Shown: positions 1 to 8,845 of the stretch, piece after piece
Numbering within the stretch: position 1 is the stretch's first letter
Layout of the letters: each line of letters starts with the position of its first letter
NCBI RefSeq assembly: GCF_026339955.1
Contig: NZ_JAPEPW010000003.1
Span: 806,001-870,000, forward strand
DNA: 64,000 nucleotides
Source of the DNA: Streptomyces sp. NBC_01549
GTDB taxonomy: Bacteria > Actinomycetota > Actinomycetes > Streptomycetales > Streptomycetaceae
Direction: 5' to 3'
Made by a program: the position numbers and the translations under genes
Notes under the pieces: generated by a model
What the model was told of the DNA's origin: nothing
The model's database searches: none
The model's input: the letters and a program-made list of their open reading frames with translations, nothing else

Positions 1-1
1 T

Positions 2-2218
2 CCGCCCGGCGGAAGCGGTGCCCGATCCGGTGATGACCCTTCCTCGCACGGCACTGCGGCCCAGGGCTGGGCACAGCGTTCGCGGCCCGGGCGTGCGGGG
101 GGCGATCCGTCCGGTGGCCCGGTTCCCGCCGTAGGGGACTTCAGGTCGCCGCCGCCGGCCGGCGCAGGGCGGGCCGCGTCCCCGGCCGGGCCCAGCGGCT
201 TGACCGATGCGGACAAGTCCATCCTGGCCGCAATCGACGCACGAGGGAAACTGTCCGATGAAAAGCTGGTCTGGGCCGCGCGACAGGTGAACATGGATCA
301 CGATGGTCTGCTGTCGATGGGGGATGCGCCGGAGTCGGCGGCTGCCCGCCGGCGTGACCTGCTGGATCATATGATCAAACTCGTCGCCGATGTCTACGCG
401 ACCAAGGGTGAGCAGGCGGCAATGCTCCGGTCCCGGGAGCTTGCCTCGACCTACGGAACGGCGCGTGAGACGGGGTTCCTGCCGGGCGGAACGGACCGCC
501 GCACGAGCAACTACTACGGTGACGCCGGCCCGTCGCGCCCCGCCGGTTCCTTCCCCCCGGCCCCGCAGCGCCCGGGCTCTGCCGCCCAGGTCCAGCATCC
601 CAGCCTGGGCGGACGGCCTTCCGGCAGCCGGGCCGCTGCTGGTCCCCAAGGGCTCCCGGCGGCAGGGGGGGCCGGCAGGAGTGCGCCCTCTCCCGCGCCG
701 AACCCGCTGTCCGCCGGGCCCGCCCGCCCGGGGGTGCCCGCGGGCGGCGGCCCGGGCGGCGGGTGGAACGGGACCGGGGAAGAGGGCCGGTATCTCCCGC
801 TGAGCGGGCATCCTGCCCGTGCGCCGCACGGGCAGGATGCCCGTGCGGCGGCGGGTGCGGGCGTGCGGCGTCCTTCGTCCGCGGCGGGACAGTCGGTGTA
901 CGCCGCCGGCGTGCCGGCCGGCCAGCACCATGCCGTGTACACCCGGAGACAGAGCCCCGCGCCCCGCCCGGGACGGGACAGCGGCACGAGCGGCAGTGGG
1001 ACGGGCCCACGGGCCTGGTACCCGCCCGCCGCACCCGACACCCAACCCCCGAACCGACATGCGCCCGCCCCCGCGCCGGGCGGGTCCTCGGGCCTGCGTG
1101 CGCCCTCCCCCGCGCAGAGTGGATCGTCGAACTGGCGTGCGCCCTCACCCGCGCCGGGCGGGCCTTTCGGGCCCGACGAATTCCATACGCCACGTCTGCG
1201 CGGCGGGGTGGGCAGGCGTCTTGGGAACTTCTTTTCCTCGCCGTTCAGGCCATCGGACGACGGTGAAGAGCGGCAGAGTAGCAGCGTCGGCGAAAGCGGG
1301 CGTCGTTCATCGCTGGATATGCGTGACGCGGGTCGGGCAGTGGGTCGTGGTTCCAATGAAGTGTCAGTACAGCGGGAGAGCGAGTCGGCGGGCTCAAGCA
1401 GATTGCCGGCGAGAGGCTGGCGTCGTCCTTTCTTCGCCGCAGGGTTCCGGCAGACCCACAGCTCCCAGGAAGGTGCTAGCCCCTCGGCGACGACCGCGAT
1501 GACTTTTGTCTACGGCGTGCGAGCCGCCCAAGCTCAACGCGGCGTGTCCGGAGCTGTCGGCAGCCTGACGCAAATAAGCCGACGGCAGGTCCCGCTGAGC
1601 GGGCATCCTGCCCGTGCGCCGCACGGGCAGGATGCCCGTGCGGCGGGGACACCCAGACCGGATGCGGGGGAAATGCCGGGCGATGTAGAGGGCGACCGTA
1701 CCGACAGTCCGCTGCCGGACACGAAATGGTACACGCGTGACTATACTGGAGTTCTCCCAGACGACCTGAGGGTCGCTCAGACAGAAACAGACTCAACTTT
1801 GGCATCCCAAAGAAGGGAACGCTTTGCATCGCAATGGAAATCGAGTTACTCCGGTTTCGTTACCATGAATTCGCTGCCGCCACTGACGAGAGACATTTCC
1901 AGCTGGCCTGTTCCTGATTGGATAATCGAAGTCTCTCGGGAGAACATAAACAGAGCCTACCAGGGGAACGAAACATACAAAGAGATTCTCCAGCCAGAGT
2001 CGCCCTATATCCCAAGTACCGAATTCGGGGGCAATCGAGGATACCCCTTCACTTTCGCCGAATTGCGCACTTCTGAGCCACTTGTTGCCGAATCGGCGCT
2101 GTACATTTACCGGGCTCGCATGTACTATCTCTGGGACGCGAGCGGCGCTTTTTTTCTCGCGAAAGAATTGGTTGGTGAAGATGTTAAAATTCGCACTTCC
2201 CATGGCTTCTCCTACTAA
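2..2218 (+). CDS. C-terminal part of a giant modular (polymorphic-toxin-like) protein, 5' end outside window
   Basis: The frame is open from the first bases of the window, so the TTG near 200 is not a credible start and the gene begins upstream. The first part carries a helical segment (about 200-480). A long Pro/Gly/Ala/Arg-rich linker follows (about 520-1650), with two in-frame copies of a palindromic repeat. The last about 170 codons form a compact domain with many aromatic residues, ending in HGFSY. In the two lines counted (1741-1860) G+C is about 50%, far below the linker, which suggests a transferred tip domain. In polymorphic toxins the tip is the effector and is followed by an immunity gene. 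Here an IS1380 remnant begins about 125 bases later and no immunity gene is visible. I do not recognise the tip family. Confidence 0.7.
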   Translation, partial: PPGGSGARSGDDPSSHGTAAQGWAQRSRPGRAGGDPSGGPVPAVGDFRSPPPAGAGRAASPAGPSGLTDADKSILAAIDARGKLSDEKLVWAARQVNMDHDGLLSMGDAPESAAARRRDLLDHMIKLVADVYATKGEQAAMLRSRELASTYGTARETGFLPGGTDRRTSNYYGDAGPSRPAGSFPPAPQRPGSAAQVQHPSLGGRPSGSRAAAGPQGLPAAGGAGRSAPSPAPNPLSAGPARPGVPAGGGPGGGWNGTGEEGRYLPLSGHPARAPHGQDARAAAGAGVRRPSSAAGQSVYAAGVPAGQHHAVYTRRQSPAPRPGRDSGTSGSGTGPRAWYPPAAPDTQPPNRHAPAPAPGGSSGLRAPSPAQSGSSNWRAPSPAPGGPFGPDEFHTPRLRGGVGRRLGNFFSSPFRPSDDGEERQSSSVGESGRRSSLDMRDAGRAVGRGSNEVSVQRESESAGSSRLPARGWRRPFFAAGFRQTHSSQEGASPSATTAMTFVYGVRAAQAQRGVSGAVGSLTQISRRQVPLSGHPARAPHGQDARAAGTPRPDAGEMPGDVEGDRTDSPLPDTKWYTRDYTGVLPDDLRVAQTETDSTLASQRRERFASQWKSSYSGFVTMNSLPPLTRDISSWPVPDWIIEVSRENINRAYQGNETYKEILQPESPYIPSTEFGGNRGYPFTFAELRTSEPLVAESALYIYRARMYYLWDASGAFFLAKELVGEDVKIRTSHGFSY
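795..851 (+). repeat. Palindromic repeat element, copy 1, inserted in frame
   Basis: This 57-bp block is identical to 1590-1646. It contains 19-bp perfect inverted arms (805-823 and 825-843) around a single base. It is a multiple of three in length and is read in frame as a peptide with the core GHPARAPHGQDARA. The frame continues open on both sides. Confidence 0.85.
1590..1646 (+). repeat. Palindromic repeat element, copy 2, inserted in frame
   Basis: This is an exact copy of 795-851, placed 795 bp (265 codons) downstream, with arms at 1600-1618 and 1620-1638. It encodes the same peptide in the same frame. It sits near the border between the G+C-rich linker and the lower-G+C tip domain. Confidence 0.85.
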
Positions 2219-2343
2219 CTCAGCCTGGATCCACCGCGCGATAGTCGGTCTGTGGACGACGAAATAAGAAGAGGTGCCCGCTGACCTGGGATGATGGGAG
2301 TTCCTACACCCTCATCAGTCCCACGAAGCAAGGCACCTCGTAA

Positions 2344-3374
2344 GTGAAAGTCTCCCACAGCCCGGCGGCCCTGTTCGCCGCCTTCGACGACCCGGACCTG
2401 ATCGCGCATGCCGGGCTGGTCCCGATGATCCGGCTGGCCGAGCGGTGCGGGCTGCCCCGGCTGGTGGCCGAGAAGGTGAAGCTCACCGGCGCGGCCAACG
2501 GTGCCGGTACGGCAGCCGACGCGAAGGCCCTGTCGATCGTGGGTGGCATGATCGCCGGGGCGGACAGCATCGAGGACCTGGACGTTCTTCGCCACGGTGG
2601 CCTGTCCCGCCTGTTCGGCGGGGTGCGTGCGCCCTCCACGCTCGGCACGTTCCTGCGCGCCTTCACCTGGGGACACGTACGCCAACTGCAGTCAGCCGCA
2701 CGGGCGTTCACCTGCAACCTCGCCACGCACACCGGCCTGGTCCCCACCGGAGACGAGGTGGTGTTCGTGGACATCGACTCCAAGGTCAAGCAGGTCTACG
2801 GACCAGCCAAGCAGGGCGCCTCGTTCGGCTACACCAGACAGCGCGGCCTGCACTTCCAGATCGTCACCGTCAAGACGGGCACCTGCGCGCCGGTGATCGT
2901 GGCAACGAGGCTGCGCAAGGGCTCTGCCAACTCCGGCAAGGGTGCGGCCAGTCTGCTGCGCGAGGCGCTGGCCACCGTGCGGGCGATGGGCATCACCGCC
3001 CAGATCATCGTCCGCGCCGACTCCGCGTACTTCTCCCACAAGGTCGTCGAGGTCTGCCGCAAGGCCGGCGCACGGTTCTCGCTCGCGGTCGCGGTCAGGA
3101 AGAAGATCCGCGAGGCCATCGCACACATCGCCGAGGACGCCTGGGCGCCGATCAAGTACACCGCCGCCGTCTGGGACGACCGGGAGGAACGCTGGATCTC
3201 CGACGCCGAGATCGCCGAAGTCCCCTTCACTGCCTTCACCAGCAAGAAGAAGGCATACCACACCACCGTCCGGCTGATCGTGCGCCGCGTGAAGCGGCTG
3301 AACCCCAAGAGCGTGCCCGAGGGGCAGGCCGAACTGTTCGGCGTCTGGCGCCACCACGCCCTCTTCACCGACAG
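2344..3374 (+). pseudogene. IS1380-family transposase, 3' end lost
   Basis: The frame starts at the GTG at 2344 and gives about 343 residues of a DDE transposase of the IS1380 type. The first catalytic Asp is in the FVDIDSKVKQVYG block, and a later Asp is in IIVRADSAYF. The protein stops resembling the family just after ALFTDSP, where an IS5-type transposase begins in another frame. The remaining roughly 100 C-terminal residues with the catalytic Glu are missing. The element would have moved by cut-and-paste and is now dead. It lies directly downstream of the truncated toxin-like gene, where an immunity gene might be expected. Confidence 0.75.
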
Positions 3375-4172
3375 CCCGTGCCGGTGCCGGCCTGGCTGCT
3401 CAGACAGGGCGGGCGTCCGGAGGCGTACTGCCACCGTGAGATGCTCGACGCTGTGCGTTACCTGGTCGACAACGGCGTGAAGTGGATGGCCATGCCGGTC
3501 GACTTCCCGTACTGGCGGGCGGTCTACGACTTCTTCCGCCGCTGGCGGGCCTGCGACTACGTGCGGGAACTGCACGAACGCCTGCGCCGCACGGCGAGGG
3601 AACGCTCAGGCCGCAACGCCGAGCCCAGTGCGGGAGTCATCGACAGTCAGTCGGTGGACGCCTCCGAGACCGTCGGCGAGGACAGTCGCGGATACGACGG
3701 CGGCAAGGCACGTGACGGGCGCAAGCGTCACGTCCTGACCGACACCGACGGTCTGCTGCTCGAGGTCACCGTGACCACGGCCGACGTGCACGACTCCAAG
3801 GCCGCCCCCGCGCTGCTGGAGACGTTCATGGACCAGCCCGGCCGGCTGCTGAAGCTGGTGTGGGTCGACAGCGCCTACCAGGGTCCGGCGCTGGCGAAGG
3901 CGTTCGCATGCCACGGAGTGCGCGTCGAGGTCGTGCGCCGCTCTGACGGGCGACGCGGATTTGTCGTACTGGCCCGCAGGTGGGTGGTGGAGCGCACGCT
4001 GAGCTGGCTCTCCCGCTCACGCCGCCTCAACCGCGACCACGAACGCCGCCCCGACCACCACGCCCAGATGGTGTGGTGGGCCGCCGTGATCAGGCTGTCC
4101 CGGCGCCTGGCCGGGGACGCTCCGCACTGGCCGGAGAAGCGCCCCGGCCGACTGCTGCGGGCGCGGGCATGA
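3375..4172 (+). pseudogene. IS5-family transposase lacking its N-terminus
   Basis: From about 3375 the frame reads as an IS5-family DDE transposase. It has GGRPEAYCHREMLDAVRYLV near its start, the catalytic IDSQSV Asp, GYDGGKARDGRKRH, a second Asp in WVDSAYQG, and RRWVVERTLSWL carrying the Glu. About 20 residues that normally precede VPAWLL are absent, and no start codon exists at the junction. The upstream IS1380 frame runs into it out of phase. This looks like a deletion that fused two elements. The 3' end is intact and stops at 4172, next to a decayed gene on the other strand. Confidence 0.75.
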
Positions 4173-4656
4173 ACCGTCCGTCCTTCGCCCGCACCAGCCA
4201 GCCCCGCTTCTCCAGCACGTAGGCACGGTGACGGATCTTCTCCACCTCGTTCTTGATCTCCGCTTCCCGGCCCACCGCCCGCGTCAGCTCCACCCCGTTC
4301 ACCGGCCCCGACGCAGCCACCACCGCGGCGAACACCTCCCGGTACAGGCCGCTGAGCACCTCCTCACCCATGCCCGACCGCCACACCGGCGGCCGCTCGC
4401 CATGCCCCGCGCCGGGGCCGCTCGATCCCACGGCGGCAGCCGTCTCACCACCCGAAGGCACGGAAACCGGCATATTCACCGTGCTCTCCTCCGCCAGCAC
4501 CGACACGAGCTCCTCACGCCCCACCCGGGCCCGCTCGACTCACTCCCGCGCGGCATCCACCTCCGCCTGAGCCTGCTCCAGGACCTCCGTCCAGGACTCG
4601 AGATCCTGCCTCGCCCGCGCCTCACGCCGTTCCATCAACCCCAGCACCGACGGCAT
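4090..4656 (-). pseudogene. Streptomyces coiled-coil / winged-helix-like hypothetical protein, nonsense-mutated
   Basis: On the minus strand the ATG at 4656 has a GGAGGG box ahead. It opens a frame with a charged helical N-terminus (starting MPSVLGLMERREARAR) that hits an in-frame TGA at 4542-4540, where relatives would have Trp. After the stop the same frame continues for 140 codons. It includes a C-terminal segment like a small DNA-binding fold, running from GLYREVF to LVRAKDGRFM. The end beyond 4173 overlaps the IS5 remnant and probably is not original. I recall this type as a multi-copy Streptomyces protein that follows a small partner such as the one at 4775-5002. Function unknown. Confidence 0.55.
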
Positions 4657-4774
4657 CGCACCCTCCTCGATCCACAACACGCCGTCCGCTGCCTCCCCTA
4701 CCCCGTCGCGATCATGCCCCGCACACGAAGAAGCCCCTGCTCATCGAACAGGGACTCCCTTTGCCACAACGCAC

Positions 4775-5002
4775 TTACATGGGAACGGTGTTTGCTGGGC
4801 TTTCGGCGCTGGTCGTCAAAGGCGTGGTGGTCTCGGCCCCGGACCCGGGAGGTGGCGCTGCCGTGTCCGGCGTGAGGGACGCCGACGGTGATGAGGTTGA
4901 TCCCTTGGGGTTGTCCCAGCCCAGCACCACCGCTGCCCGCCGGGCGCCCAGCCCATCGGCTCCCGGGTCCAGGGCAGTGGCCATCAACGCCTGGTAGTCC
5001 AC
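4775..5002 (-). CDS. Small hypothetical protein, likely partner of the gene at 4090-4656
   Basis: A GTG at 5002 starts a 75-residue frame beginning VDYQALMATALDPGADGLG and continuing through ARRAAVVLGWD. This N-terminus resembles the first gene of a two-gene Streptomyces set in which a short helical protein precedes a coiled-coil protein. The order and strand here fit that, with 118 bases between the two. The second half (PDTAAPPPGSGAETTTPL) is low-complexity and may be degraded. No function is known to me. The flanking gene is broken, so this one may be a remnant too. Confidence 0.4.
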   Translation of the reverse strand: MDYQALMATALDPGADGLGARRAAVVLGWDNPKGSTSSPSASLTPDTAAPPPGSGAETTTPLTTSAESPANTVPM

Positions 5003-5120
5003 CGACAGGTCACGGCATCCGCCACCCCCGCAGCATCTCGACCGGCAACGGGTCGAGACTTCCGTGACAGATGTAATCCCATATCTGACCAGCGACATCC
5101 GCACATGGGGTTCGGAAAGA

Positions 5121-5455
5121 GAACGACCTCTGAAGACCTCACTGATCGTGGTGTGGGACCGGCTGAGCACGCACATCTCCCAGACCATGAAGGCGCTCGT
5201 TGCCGACGGGACTGACTGACAGTGGTCCCGCTGCCCGGGTATGCGCCCGACCTCAACACGGTGGAGGGCCTGTGGCCGCACATCAAGCAGAGCCTGGCCA
5301 ACCTGGCTGCCGTACCCTGAACGAGTTGGAGACTCTGCTCCGCAAGCGGCTGAAGGCGCTGCAGTACCGGTATGGCATCCCCGGCGGATTCCTCGCCGGG
5401 GCGGGGCTTACTCTCGACAGACCGGACGGACCCCAATACGCCGAAGTCAGTGACC
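5121..5455 (+). pseudogene. IS630-family transposase, C-terminal remnant
   Basis: Pieces in two frames match the C-terminal half of the IS630 transposase at 59972-61051. LIVVWDRLSTHISQTMK is followed by a stop, then LPGYAPDLNTVEGLW and HIKQSLANLAA appear, then LETLLRKRLKALQYRYGIPG. The second catalytic Asp (WDRL) and the Glu (NTVEGLW) are visible, but the reading frame is broken at least twice. The remnant ends close to GAAGTCAGTGA, which resembles the terminal repeat of the intact relative. The 5' half is missing. Confidence 0.7.
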
Positions 5456-5837
5456 GAACCCCGTCTACGTCGACGTTCTGCATCGCCGCGACGCCGTTGT
5501 CAGGGACGCGGGTCGGGCAGCCGGTGCCGAGCATCACGGTCCCGCCCTAATCACGTTCAGAGTCTGGTTGAGGTCGCAGAGCTCGGGGGTACTGCTGGGC
5601 AGGTTCCGCGCACTTTCGAGTATTTCATGCGCTCACCTCCTGTGTTAGCGTGCGCCTCGCTCGCACGTTTTGTCGTCTCTCATCCACCGAACTTCGCCCC
5701 GCTGTTCTGCTTCGGTCTCCGCGCAGAGCGGTCGTAAGAACGTTGGAACGAAGCGTTTCAGGTACATGTGCGTTTCAGGCTGCTATGCACATCCGCTGAC
5801 AGGTTGGGCAGCGGACCGCGATGATGAAGTGAGATAC
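5456..5837 (+). other. Non-coding stretch upstream of the lectin-domain gene
   Basis: About 380 bases between the IS630 remnant and the start at 5838, with no convincing gene. An open frame runs through it in phase with the lectin gene from about 5670, but its codon use and lack of a ribosome site argue against translation. It probably holds the promoter of the lectin-domain gene. No clear operator or terminator was seen. Confidence 0.4.
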
Positions 5838-6884
5838 ATGAGTGTCAACCAGGCACCGGGGCCGGACGAGGTACACCAGCCGGCAGTTGGCGCGGAAAGT
5901 TCCCTGACGAATCAGCACACCGTCGGCGAGCCGACTCTGTGGGGAGAGGCGCTGCCCTGGGTCGACGAGGTCGGGGGGACGGGCGCCTCTTCTTCCGCGC
6001 GGCACCCGTCGGCCGATCAGAGCACGACCTCAGCCGACCGGCCCACTGAGCCACACGGCCCGGTGTCCCCCGACACATCCTTCGCCGACGGCTCCACCAT
6101 GCTCCAACTCCCCCTCCGGGCTCTGGAGCCAGAAAGCGACTCCGTGCTCCTCGGACCGGACGGCGGCGACGCCTCAGCCGAGAAGACGTCCCGCAAACGC
6201 GGCCGCGTACGAGCAGCCGCCCTGACGACCGCCGCGTGCGCGGGAATCGTCGTAGCCGCCACTTTGGTATCCAGCCGGGCGGACCATGGCGAGCCGGGCA
6301 AAGCGGTGGCGGCGCGAAGCGTCCAGCCCTACCAGGCGACTGGGACGCCGCCCGGTGCGGACGTTTCGCCCTCAGCCAACCCATCCCACACCGGCGCCCA
6401 CCCCTCGCAGTCTCACAGCGCGAGCGCCTCCGCACAGCCCAGCGTGAAAAGTACCCCGGCCTCCACACCCGTGGTGACGCACGCCCCGCCCGCCACCGCG
6501 CAGACGCACCCTGCAAAGACGCCGACGTCCAGCTCAGCACCGGCCTCCACGGCAGACCCTTACGTCATCCAAGCCACTGCGGTCATCCAACCAGGCCAGT
6601 CCATCGAGTACGGCAAGGCCACTTTGACCATGACCTCCTCCGGCGACCTTGTCGTCACCGATGAGCGACAGGTGACACGCTGGGCGACGCATACCTCCGG
6701 CTCCGATCTCCAAACGGTGTTCCAGAACGACGGCCTCCTCGCGATCTATGACGCGCAGCACAAAGTCCATTGGTCGTCGTACACCAGCGGGAATCCGGGA
6801 GCGGTCCTAGCGATCACCTACGACGGCAACGTGCAGATCCGGCTCGGAAACACCGTGCTCTGGCAGACGGGCACCGGCCATTGA
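5838..6884 (+). CDS. Membrane-anchored protein with C-terminal bulb-lectin-like domain
   Basis: The ATG at 5838 gives 348 residues, with the purine-rich GAAGTGAG shortly upstream. The N-terminal about 125 residues are acidic and presumably cytoplasmic. A basic SRKRGRVR stretch and one membrane helix follow (about residues 130-147), then a Ser/Thr/Pro/Ala-rich stalk. The C-terminal about 110 residues form a beta-prism lectin-like domain with three W-ending repeats (TRWATH, VHWSSY, VLWQTG). The mannose-binding signature QxDxNxVxY is degenerate in all three repeats, so sugar binding is doubtful. A paralogue of the same layout with good signatures lies at 42532-43785. The gene stands just upstream of the split toxin-like gene, on the same strand. 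Confidence 0.75.
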   Translation: MSVNQAPGPDEVHQPAVGAESSLTNQHTVGEPTLWGEALPWVDEVGGTGASSSARHPSADQSTTSADRPTEPHGPVSPDTSFADGSTMLQLPLRALEPESDSVLLGPDGGDASAEKTSRKRGRVRAAALTTAACAGIVVAATLVSSRADHGEPGKAVAARSVQPYQATGTPPGADVSPSANPSHTGAHPSQSHSASASAQPSVKSTPASTPVVTHAPPATAQTHPAKTPTSSSAPASTADPYVIQATAVIQPGQSIEYGKATLTMTSSGDLVVTDERQVTRWATHTSGSDLQTVFQNDGLLAIYDAQHKVHWSSYTSGNPGAVLAITYDGNVQIRLGNTVLWQTGTGH

Positions 6885-7619
6885 GCCAGCGCTCGGGGGC
6901 GGAGCGCACCGCGTTTGCGGCTCCACCGAAGCATGCCCACGGAACACGAGAAGCGACCGACGCATCGGTGACAGCACCGCCGCCAAGCGCCCGGAAATCG
7001 CCGAGGACGCCCCGCATGGTGGCCCCGGCGCGCCGGTGAAGCCTGGCTCGTTCATCCTGTCGGCGCGCTCGATCACCGGTCTTGGATGTACGCCGCCGGC
7101 CTGGCTCGGGACGCCGAGTTCACCGTGGTGGTGATCGACATTCCTGAGGAAGGTTCCCCGGACGTCTTGGACGCCGTCGCACGCGCTCTGCCGCCCGGGC
7201 AGACCGGGCTGCGGCTGCTGTTCGGCCGGACGCCTGTCGGTGGCAGCGCGCGGGCCGCGCAGTGGCTGGCCGTCCGGACAGGACGGGACGTGGTGACTGC
7301 GGACGGTCGTCCATGGCCTACCGCTGAGGGTGCCCTGTTCGTCAGTCCGGACAGAGGCTCGGGATGGACCCGCTACGCTCCGACCGGTGACACCGAATGG
7401 ATGGGATGGCGTTTTCCTCACCCCGTCTGGGAAAGCGATCTCGGCGACTTGCCTGCCCACATATCGGAGTGGACGCACGCCGAACCCCTCGCAGCCGGCC
7501 TTTGGCTGCGTCCGAGCGTGGCATCGGACTCCCTCCGCACGCACCGCTCGTTTCTGATGACGCGTCTGCGAAGCAGACCGGAGGCACTCACCGTGGTCGT
7601 CGGCGCTCCCGGCTCGCTA

Positions 7620-8845
7620 GTGCCGCATCAGGCAACGTTCGCCCTGTCAACGACGGTGCGTAGGCGCTTGTCGTTGGCGTGGCGGTTTCGCCAGATGATG
7701 TAGCGGCGGATCATGCTGCCCTGTTGCTTGTGGTCGGCGTGGTCGGTGCCGTCGAGGGTGAAGTAGCGCAGGGCGGTGAACTGGGCCTCGATACGGTTGA
7801 GCCAGGAGCTGTTGGTCGGGGTGTAGGCGATCTCGACGTTGTTCGCCGTCGCCCAGGTGCCGACCCGCTGGCATCTCTTCGTGGTCAGGTGCGGGGAGAA
7901 GTTGTCGCAGACGATCGCGATGCGGACCTTGGGCGGGTAGAGGCTGCGGAGGTAGCGGCAGAACTCCAGGAACTGGGTGCGCTTCTTGACCGGCTTGATG
8001 TGTCCGTAGAGCTTGTCCTTGGCCAGGTCGAGTGCGGCGAACAGGTGCCGCACTCCGCCGTAGCGGTTGTAGGTCGCCCGCCGCCTGCGGCGGGGTTCGC
8101 GGTCGGGGTCCTTGTGCTTGCCTCCGCGTTCGGCCCATTGCCGGCCTGGGTGGGGCATCAGGTTGAGCGGCCCGAACTCGTCCATGCAGAAGATGACTTC
8201 GGGCTCGCCCTCCTCAGGTATGACCTCGCCGTCGGCGATCGCGTAGAGGTGTTCGACGCGGGCCTTCTTCATGGCGTAGTCCGGGTCGCGGGAGGTCTTC
8301 CAGGTCTTCAGGCGTTGAAAAGAGACGCCTTCCTCGCGGAGCAGGATGCGCAGGCCCTCGTGGCTGATGTCGTCGACCACCCCCTCGGCGACCAGGAAAT
8401 CGGCCAGCTTGGTCAGACTCCAGGTGGAAAAGGGCAGGTCGTGCTCGGTGGGTTTGGACTTGGCGATCTTCTTGATCTCGCGGCGCTCGGGGACTGTGAA
8501 CGTCTTCGGCCGGCCGCCCTTGTATTTCGGGTAGAGCGAGTCGAAGCCGTCGGTGTTGAAGTTGTGGATCACATCGCGGACCCGGTCGTCGCTGGTGAAC
8601 GACACCTCGGCGATCTTCGCCACCGGCATGCCCTGTGCGGACAGCAGCACCATCTGGGCCCGCCGCCAGGTCACCACCGACCCGGTGCCCCTGCGGATGA
8701 TCCGCAACAACCGCCGGCCCTCGTCGTCATCGATTTCACGCACGCGTACTCGTTCTGCCACCGACACACCCTGACAGCCACACGCTGCCCGGTACAGCAC
8801 CCGGACGGCGCGTCACGACAGGGCGAACGTTGCCTGATGCGGCAC
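7620..8845 (-). mobile_element. IS630-family insertion sequence, 1226 bp, TA target
   Basis: The ends are 29-bp perfect inverted repeats (7620-7648 and the complement of 8817-8845). The element is bounded by TA at 7618-7619 and 8846-8847, the target duplication expected of the IS630/Tc1/mariner group. It carries one transposase gene on the minus strand and splits the gene at 7086-10368. Confidence 0.9.
7628..8767 (-). CDS. IS630-family transposase
   Basis: This full-length DDE transposase of about 379 residues could start at GTG 8767 or 8761; the frame stays open back to 8800. The N-terminal half has helix-turn-helix segments (for example MPVAKIAEVSFTSDDRVRDV and FSTWSLTKLADFLV). The catalytic residues are Asp in IFCMDEFGPL, Asp in IVCDNFSPHL and Glu in SWLNRIEAQFTALR. 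The protein acts on the 29-bp terminal repeats and inserts at TA. The coding frame is intact and the end repeats are perfect, so the element may still be active. Its 3' end reaches into the left terminal repeat. Confidence 0.9.
   Translation of the reverse strand: MSVAERVRVREIDDDEGRRLLRIIRRGTGSVVTWRRAQMVLLSAQGMPVAKIAEVSFTSDDRVRDVIHNFNTDGFDSLYPKYKGGRPKTFTVPERREIKKIAKSKPTEHDLPFSTWSLTKLADFLVAEGVVDDISHEGLRILLREEGVSFQRLKTWKTSRDPDYAMKKARVEHLYAIADGEVIPEEGEPEVIFCMDEFGPLNLMPHPGRQWAERGGKHKDPDREPRRRRRATYNRYGGVRHLFAALDLAKDKLYGHIKPVKKRTQFLEFCRYLRSLYPPKVRIAIVCDNFSPHLTTKRCQRVGTWATANNVEIAYTPTNSSWLNRIEAQFTALRYFTLDGTDHADHKQQGSMIRRYIIWRNRHANDKRLRTVVDRANVA

Noticed and set aside
375..1193. Long minus-strand open frames opposite the first gene
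   Set aside because: Arg/Pro/His-rich text typical of the antisense of G+C-rich coding DNA, with no ribosome site and no family pattern.
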